The notes under the pieces: generated by a model
What the model was told of the DNA's origin: nothing
The model's input: the letters and a program-made list of their open reading frames with translations, nothing else
The model's database searches: none
Assembly (NCBI RefSeq): GCF_905220565.1
Contig: NC_059402.1
Span: forward strand, 2,171,501 to 2,235,500
From: Melitaea cinxia
Lineage: Eukaryota; Arthropoda; Insecta; Lepidoptera; Nymphalidae
DNA: 64,000 nt
Direction: 5' to 3'
Translations under genes and position numbers: made by a program
Shown: positions 56,855 through 64,000 of the stretch, piece by piece
Position numbering within the stretch: position 1 is the first letter of the stretch
Layout: each line of letters starts with the position of its first letter

Positions 56855-57050
56855 CTAGCGACTCGCCCCGGCTTCGCACGGTTGCAAAAACTATCAGTGT
56901 TCCTCTGCTATATTATACATGTATTAGACATATAAAACTTCCTCTGGAACCACTCTATTTACTAAAGAAAACCGCATCAAAATCCGTTGCATAGTTTTAA
57001 AGATCTAAGCATACAGACAGCGGAAAGCGACTTAGTTTTATACTATGTTA
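56855..57050 (+). repeat. Dispersed element beginning GACTAGCGACTCGCCCCGGC
   Basis: It has TTCGCACGGTTGCA, then AAAACCGCATCAAAATCCG and a TAAGCATACAGACAG end. It is another short non-coding lepidopteran repeat. Confidence 0.5.
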
Positions 57051-58915
57051 TGATGTAACTAAGAATTTCTGGTTTTCGTAATTTCAAATTTCAAGATTCT
57101 AAGTTCGCGGGAAGTACCCTGTAGGTTTTGATTCCCATACGAGTGTCGAAAATTTACAGCATAAACGGCTGTATCTTTTGATTGCATTGGCTTTGAAATT
57201 CGATTTTTGCACAGCTGCAAGGGACAGTACACTTGAGTATTGATATGAATGTCAGCTTTATACCTCCACGCGTTCCTGAGAAAAAGGGTCTTGGCAGACA
57301 GACGGACAACAAAGTGGTCTTATAAGGGTTCCGTTTTTTCCATTTGAGGTAGGTACTAAATCCTAAAAAAAGATAACTTAGGTTAACTAGCCTTTAATTT
57401 AGTTTTGTCAAGCGACGAGAGAAAGACTCTGAAAGAGGTCAAGTTACGATTTACAATTTCATGTGTTTGTTACACAAAAACACTCCAATTTTTATTTTTT
57501 ATAACCCTTACTTTTTTTATTTGCAGGCTATAAATACTGACATTAATATAAATTAATCTGTCAATAAAAAAATCAATATGAGTGAATCAGCGAGCGGCTT
57601 TTTGTAATCAATAAATATATCTAAACATGCCTCTCATAAATTTAAATATTTATGTGTTCATAAAGTTCATTACAATTACCTCAAAAGACCAACATACATA
57701 AAAAAGATAAAAAAGGCAATAAATGTACCTGTTTAGAATTATCTGATCTTATTAAAGGTTAACAAGTCACAGTAAGATTAATTACAAATAAATTATTATG
57801 ATGAAATTCTTACAGAAATTAGTTGCACAGATAGTTATACGTTATAGCGCATTTGATCTAAGGAAATAGTGAGTCAGTGTTGTCTCTTAGCTTAGCTACT
57901 TGAGAAATCAAATCGTAGTAAGTTAGAACGCCGTGTTCAAATTCACCAGTTTAAGTAAGTCATTCAGACGACAGGGTGATCCAATTTTCTTGTAAAATTA
58001 AATTTCCTTAATCTTATTGTTAATCACCTCTATTATATTATATCACGTTGGAGCGTAAAGGTTGTCACAAAAAAAAAAGCGCTGTTTTGGCTTTGTACGT
58101 TTAACTGACGTTTGTTTATATTTTCGGTTTAAAGAAATTTATTTCTCATAAGAACTCACAGTCCACTTATAATGAGATACAAAGAGAAGATTTTCGTGTA
58201 TAAAAAAAACACATACTGTTACTATTTGACTAGTATTATACGAGTAACACTTCTAACTAGACTCCAGAATCTCATGAATTAGAAACATTTGATTGCCAAA
58301 CCCCATAAAAAAGTCTCCAACAGCTCAACAACTAGACGTATTAAGCTCATAAATTTCTATAAAACTCCACCAATATGGGTATCAATGGTTATCTAATAAC
58401 GACGTAACATCGCACAAGAAAGTCGCTACACTTGACCGGGCACTTTCACATCGGAGACGGGTGACTAGCTGTGGAACACGGTTTCACTTGCTTTTTATGG
58501 CTCGTCAATTTAACTTGCTGAATTTTTACTATAGACTGACTACTCATTTTTTAGGGCGGTGTGATTTAAGTATTAATAAAAAATATATTTAATTTCCTGA
58601 CCGACATTCTCAAAATATTTTAAGCATATCATTCAAATCTATAGATAATACATAGTATTTATTGCAATATTTTTTCTGACCATACTGTCGATGAGTGTTT
58701 TGTTTTTGACTAAAGGAGGTTAGAAGCGAGAACTTGTGGAACAAAAAATAGTTTAAGCGTAGCGTAAATGTGTTTTCGATACCTTTAATTACAATCGTAT
58801 TATGTTATGGCATAAAATAGTATCAATCCTATAAAACGTGTGAGACTGTCACTTGTGGACAAGCCTTTTGCAAGTAAGCTTATTGTAATTCTTGCTTTTC
58901 TTAACATCTTATAAA
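57051..58915. other. AT-rich spacer
   Basis: No gene or convincing exon was recognised on either strand. Confidence 0.4.
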
Positions 58916-58939
58916 TAAATAAAGATACTTTATTATTTA

Positions 58940-59060
58940 TGCTCCAGCCTATGACAGTTCGACAGCCTCTCCAAGTTCGCGCAAGACATCCCAATTTTTT
59001 GTAACCCTCATCCAGCCTCCACCGGCAATCTTACGTGGATCGTCGGTTTTATAGAGTCAG
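58940..59060 (-). repeat. RTE-like LINE 3' end or SINE sharing it
   Basis: On the minus strand: GATCCACGTAAGATTGCCGG, GGCTGGATGAGG and TTGCGCGAACTTGG, matching 23790-23890 of the RTE-like element. Confidence 0.6.
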
Positions 59061-60189
59061 TAATAAATTTAAAAACAAATCTACAAATAGACTATTTTGT
59101 TAAATTTAATATAATAAATAAATAAAACTGAACGGCTTAATATTTAAACAGATTTTCTTGTAAATTTTTACAAAAGAAATATTTCACACAAACTTTGTCC
59201 TTCCTAACAGTTATGATTACAGCAAAAAAGCCAGACCGGATAAATTGTTAATCGGTATTTCAAGTTTGCGACAAAAATGTTTCTTATTTGTATTTATAAA
59301 TAAATAATTAAACGTTTCTTAACGCGCTAACTACAAATACCACATAAGGTTATAATTAATTATAAAGTAAAAACTCACAGACACTTTTGATATATTATAG
59401 AATTTGAATATCATTTTGTTATAATATTTCATCGACGTACTTATTTATATCTCTTCTACCATATAAACATACTAGCTGTGTCCCGCGGATCACCCACGTT
59501 ATTTTGATGAAAAAAAAAATATAGCCTATAGCCATCCTAAGTAAATCGGCTCTTGTGCAGTAATAACGACAATATTTAAGAAATAGTAACAAAAATACAA
59601 AACACTAACAAATATTCCATATAAACAACAATTTAATCAACCACGTTGTCCTTTTCGGTTACTCAAGAAAAAATACAGCAATAATTATAAAAAAAAAATA
59701 CAGCAATAAATAATAATTATAATGATAGTCTGAAAATGAGGAAATGTCGCTAAATATAACTTGTCAGAAAAGACAAACCATAACGTAATGGTATATACAT
59801 TGCTAAGTAAAAATAATTATGTTTGCTTGAAACAAAAAAAAAAACGATTTTAATACAAAGTAGGTATATAATATATAGATGGATAGCTCAAATGTTGCCC
59901 ATTAGATAAATGAGATAGCATGACAAGCATTTGTTTTGGAATAAAAAATAATATAATTAAAATCGGTGGACCCAGTTGTAAGTTATGATGTTACAACACA
60001 TAAAAAATACAGTCCAATTTAGAGCCTCCTACTTTTTTTGATGTCGGTTAGTAAGGTAAAATCACCAAACAACATATCAAAACAGACAAACCATAACGTT
60101 ATCTATACAAATAAATAAAATTGGAGTGTCTGTTTGTAATATTATAATAATCGCTTTTTACTAGATGCATATGGATGTATACACGGTAC
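59061..60189. other. AT-rich spacer with small repeat fragments
   Basis: ACTAGCTGTGTCCCGCGGATC near 59472 marks another dispersed-element head, and about 60000-60055 is a reversed family D end (GAGCCTCCTACTTTTTTTG, TCGGTTAG). No gene was recognised. Confidence 0.4.
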
Positions 60190-60475
60190 ATTTTTTTATA
60201 TGTCACTAGGTCGGCAAACAAGCTTACGGCTCACCTGATGGTAAGCGATTACCGTAGCCTATAGACACCTGCAACACCAGAAGCATCGCAAGCGCGTTGC
60301 CGACCCAATCCCCAATTCCCCCAGGAGCTCTGGTCACCTTACTCACCAACAGGAACACAATACTGCTTGAAAACAGTATTATTTTGCTGTGATCTTCTGT
60401 AAGGTCGAGGTACTACCCCAGTCGGGCTGCTCCGTATTTTGAGCAGGAAATTCCTGCTGTGCCCTACCTCAGTTA
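60190..60475 (+). repeat. SINE-like family A, near full length
   Basis: It is very similar to the ksr-intron copy at 3630-3905, from CACTAGGTCGGCAAACAAG to ATTCCTGCTGTGCCCTACC, and is the best preserved copy in the window. Confidence 0.75.
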
Positions 60476-60514
60476 CCTCAGTTCATATACCAAAATAACA
60501 TTTATTACAATTTT

Positions 60515-60650
60515 GTCTGTCTGTTTGTTCCGGCTAATCTCTGAAACGGTGGGACCGATTTCGACGGGACTTTCACTGGCAGATAGCTGATGTAATAAGG
60601 AGTAACTTAGGCTACTTTTATTTTAGAAATTTATTTATTTTATAAGTCTG
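60515..60650 (-). repeat. Dispersed element fragment, reverse of that at 43625
   Basis: TTTTGTCTGTCTGTTTGTTC, GGGACTTTCACTGGCAGATA and GGAGTAACTTAGGCTACTTT match the 43625-43790 copy in reverse. Confidence 0.55.
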
Positions 60651-62029
60651 CGAACTGAACAATATTTTGAATTTTTTCAGTGGAGTATAAATTGCTAACT
60701 ACAAACAAAAGGTATTGTGTATTTATTGTTATGGATAGAAAGTTCTCACATAAATATTGGGGTGAGTATATTATCGATATATATAGGTCATTTTATCGTA
60801 CCTATACTTTCCTTTAAATTTTTTAGATATATAATATAAAGATATTATAGATAAGATAATATATATCTAAACACTTATATTTGTGCTCAAACTTGTCGTT
60901 AATAAAGGTAAATAATTATTTATGTTCGTAAATACATTACAAGGGCACATCTTTTTTTATAGTTTCAAAATCAACGTTTATCAAACGCATTTACGTTTAT
61001 TACAATATGGCCAGTACTATCTTTTGAGTAATATGTTTCTTATAGCTTTCGTTTTGATGAATAGATGAATATATATATAATTCTATTAAAAGTTGAAACA
61101 GATGTTTATTGAAATTATTATTAATTATATGAATGACCAAAAGTTAAAAAAGGTTAATTTTGTCTTTTTTTACATTACATTTAACAGGAAGAATTCGTAC
61201 GATTCATTCAAATTAACACCTTTGAAGCTTTAGGCAGAAATAATTCTAGTAATTCATAATTCGACGAATCTTACAAATTATACTGGTATTTTTACATAGA
61301 TATAACATCTATATTGCTCATTATGATCAATAGAACATTAAGGATAAAACGTAAATAAAACTTGTATATAGTAAATGAGAATAAGAACTATAAATAGGTA
61401 AGTATTTACTTGAGTCTGTACTTAATAGTATACTCTTGAGATTTCTAAATACGAAGTCAGGTTTTAGGCACATTCATTTTTTCTCTTTATATTGTTACAA
61501 ATCTTTTTAATCATATGCACGTTGTTATTAAATGAGTATATTTAAGAGAAAATCCAAGAGATATCAAATCAGCGTAAATCACCATTTCTATATATCGCGC
61601 TAGAGCGCGCAAATACATATTATGTATATTCGCTGTCTATATTAGTGTGTTACTGAATTGTTAGTGCTTTTTGGGGCGGAAATAATTTTGTCTATATCTT
61701 TCATCTAAGTGTTTATCGTAATTATGCTGTACCTTTCTAGACATTGAAGATATAACTTTCTTCCTACTTGTTGTTAAGTTAACAAAATAAATGCTGATAG
61801 CTGGTAGTAAACCTATTTGACGTATAACGGTATCAAAAAGATACAAAGTTATGATATATTTTTATTATTTACCACCAAATCCATGAATAAAAAAGTTTTA
61901 GTATTTTATTTGAAGTGAAACAGGTCTTAAGCGCCTGTTTGAATTGCTGCTAACAAAACCGGATTTCTCACAATTAGCTGATACGTCTCTTATCAAGCAA
62001 AGAATTTCCTCGAATTTGAAACCCTCTTT
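60651..62029. other. AT-rich spacer
   Basis: No gene was recognised. Short open frames on the minus strand (61846-61661) show no similarity that I can name. Confidence 0.4.
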
Positions 62030-62160
62030 AAAGTCAGGTGCGGTCACCAACCCGCCTGCTCAGCGTGGTGACTATGGGCAAAACACATGAGTTCACGGCA
62101 TTTTCGGCGCGAACTTGTGGAGGCCTATATGTTCAGCAGTGGACTGCAATAGGCTGAAGT
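62030..62160 (+). repeat. Family C SINE 3' part with RTE-like tail
   Basis: GGTGCGGTCACCAACCCGCC and GTGGTGACTATGGGC are family C; the following GGCGCGAACTTGTGGAGGCC and CAGTGGACTGCAATAGGCTG match the 3' end of the RTE-like element at 23850-23905. Confidence 0.65.
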
Positions 62161-62189
62161 GTGTGTGTTTAAAGTCAGTTCCAATGGTC

Positions 62190-62450
62190 AAGGATGGATA
62201 TTTGTATTTGCAAAAATATTTTGTTTCCGGTTTGGGTGTCTGTCCTTGTGGATCTCCCACCGTGCATCGGAGAGCAGTTAAGCTGTCAGTCCCGGTTGTT
62301 ATCATATATATAGTTACACCTGATAGCAATCGTTACTCATAGTAGGGAATATATCCGCCAACCCTCAATAGAGCAGCGTGGTAAGCTCCGATCCTCCTCC
62401 TAGATGGAGAAAGAGGCCTATGCCCAGCAGTGGAACGCTATAGACTGAAT
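62190..62450 (+). repeat. Family B SINE, partial
   Basis: It contains GGATATTTGTATTTGC, CAGTCCCGGTTGTTATCAT, CACCTGATAGCAATCGTTAC and AGAAAGAGGCCTATGCCCAG. The tRNA-like head is missing. Confidence 0.6.
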
Positions 62451-63263
62451 GTAGTGATCGTGTTCGATCACTATAATAATATTCATATCAGAAAGTGTAG
62501 TTAGTTTATTATTTTTTAAAACAATTCATTTTAAAATAGTAATAACTATTTTTAGTAAAGATGTTGAGTTTTGTAAGGATTTGAGAGTAATAAATATGTG
62601 AATTTTATACGCTTTCTGGTGGTTAACAAACCTACGTTGTTGAATTTATTAACATTTTTTCAACGAGATTTGTCTTCTTAATCATCATGTCATCTCATTA
62701 ATATTTATGATAGTACATACGTGTATATACATACACACACACATATACGTAAGTATAAACACATATGTACATTTATAATATATAAAAATATCACGATTTT
62801 TGTTGGAAACAAATAAGGTTTTTTCGTGTATATATCTTATGTAGGGTAAGTCGAAAGGTATATTTCTTATTGGTAGGTGATCAGGGTATCCCTATCCAGA
62901 CTATTTGTCAATTATTTTATGACTTAATTTTACTACTTTATCAGAAATGTGAATATTTACCGCACGCTTTACTATTGTCTAGTACGCGATTGTATCAACA
63001 TTATGTAAATATTATGCAATGCATAAAAGCAAGACAAATAAAAATATCTTACTTATTGTTTTATCATAAATGTAAATAAAATATTTATTATGAAAGTAAT
63101 TAAATTTAAGAGAAAAGTGACATTAATAAAATAAAGAGAAACTTTTTTAATCGACGAAAAAAAAAGAGAACGTGTAATAAAATAAATATGTATTTTTAAT
63201 GCATTTTATATTTTAATAAATTACGAGTAGGTTTTTACTAATAATACGAGTAGTTTGTCATGA
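62451..63263. other. AT-rich spacer
   Basis: A short CACACACACA tract lies near 62732. No gene was recognised. Confidence 0.4.
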
Positions 63264-64000
63264 TTTTTAACCGACTTCCAAAAAAGGAGGAGGTTCTCAA
63301 TTCGAATGTTTTTTTGGTTTTTTTTTTTATGTATGTTACATCAGAACTTTTGACTGGGTGGAGCGATTTTGACAAATTTTCTTTTAATCGAAAGGTGGTG
63401 TGTGCCAATTGGTCCCATTTAAATTTATTTGAGATCTAACAACTACTTTTTGAGCTATATCTAATAATGCGTTTTTACTTGACGCTTTTTTCGTCGACCT
63501 ACGTTATATTATACCACATAACTTTCTACTGGATGTACCGATTTTTATAATTCTTTTTTTGTTGGAAAGAAGATATCCCTAGTTTGGTATCATGATAAGG
63601 AAACCAGGATCTGATGATGGGATCCCAGAGAAGTTGATGCAAATTCTTGAAAATCCGCAATAACTTTTTACTGGATGTACCGATTTTGATAATTCTTTTT
63701 TTGTTGGAAAGGAGATATCCTTAGTTTAGTACCATGATAAGGAAACCAGGATCTGATAATGGAATCCCAGAGAAATCGAGGGAACTTCTTGAAAATCCGC
63801 AATAACTTTTTACTGGGTGTACCGATTTTAATGATTTTTAATTTAATCGAAAGCTGATGTTTGTCACGTGGTCACATATAAATTTCATTGAGATCTGATA
63901 ATTACTTTTTGAGTAATCTTTGATAACGCGCAGTTACTTGAGTATTTTTTCGTCGATCTACGTTGTATTACTCGTCGATGTAATTGAAGTCGGTTTTTTT
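63264..64000 (+). mobile_element. Family D non-coding element, with an extra internal repeat
   Basis: It begins TTTTAACCGACTTCC and ends at or beyond the window edge (TTGAAGTCGGTTTTTTT). The block with CTGGATGTACCGAT and AGGAAACCAGGATCTG is present three times at about 141-bp spacing (near 63521, 63663 and 63804), whereas the copies at 33003 and 55562 have it twice. Confidence 0.7.

Overview
The window looks like butterfly or moth (Lepidoptera) nuclear DNA. It is AT-rich, its genes have introns and GT/AG junctions, and its introns and spacers are full of dispersed elements typical of lepidopteran genomes: tRNA-derived SINEs, RTE- and Jockey/CR1-like LINE fragments, and short inverted-repeat elements. 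Species cannot be fixed from the sequence. All gene models come from reading splice junctions, phase and protein similarity by eye.

Six protein-coding loci can be supported. (1) ksr, + strand, 1953-11197: the kinase-like domain of the Raf/MEK scaffold KSR in six exons, 5' part outside the window. (2) RRP40/EXOSC3, - strand, 19331-20041, a single-exon exosome cap subunit. (3) FPGS, + strand, 21964-32210, eight exons plus one candidate cassette exon, head-to-head with RRP40; a decayed partial copy of its last exon lies 2.6 kb downstream. (4) A THAP-domain P-element-type transposase gene, - strand, 36524-40618, five exons, catalytic motifs intact but two frameshifts near the C-terminus. (5) RCL1, + strand, 41459-46531, six exons, with a tandem duplication of its 3' end. 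(6) A Thr/Ser/Pro-rich secreted-type protein with a C-terminal chitin-binding (peritrophin-A) domain, - strand, 47669-50872, 5' end not found. From about 51 to 64 kb I see only mobile-element fragments and AT-rich spacer.

The most striking structure is inside ksr. The exon encoding the APE/activation-segment region, with 59 bp of the following intron, is repeated head-to-tail with a 176-bp period, 27 full units plus a truncated 28th (5312-10120). By eye the copies are identical. Only the first has a proper 3' splice site, while all 27 full units carry the same 5' splice site, and any in-frame read-through of a donor meets TGA at once. It is either a very young or homogenised intragenic 'exon satellite' or an assembly product.

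Other structures of note are a composite retrotransposon insert (two LINE types in opposite orientation inside one 12-bp target-site duplication), a hAT relic with both termini recognisable, several palindromic fold-back elements, a 149-bp four-copy array inside a dispersed element, and a 16-bp target-site duplication around a tiny LINE 3' fragment. The six genes have unrelated housekeeping, signalling or structural roles; nothing suggests that they form one pathway.
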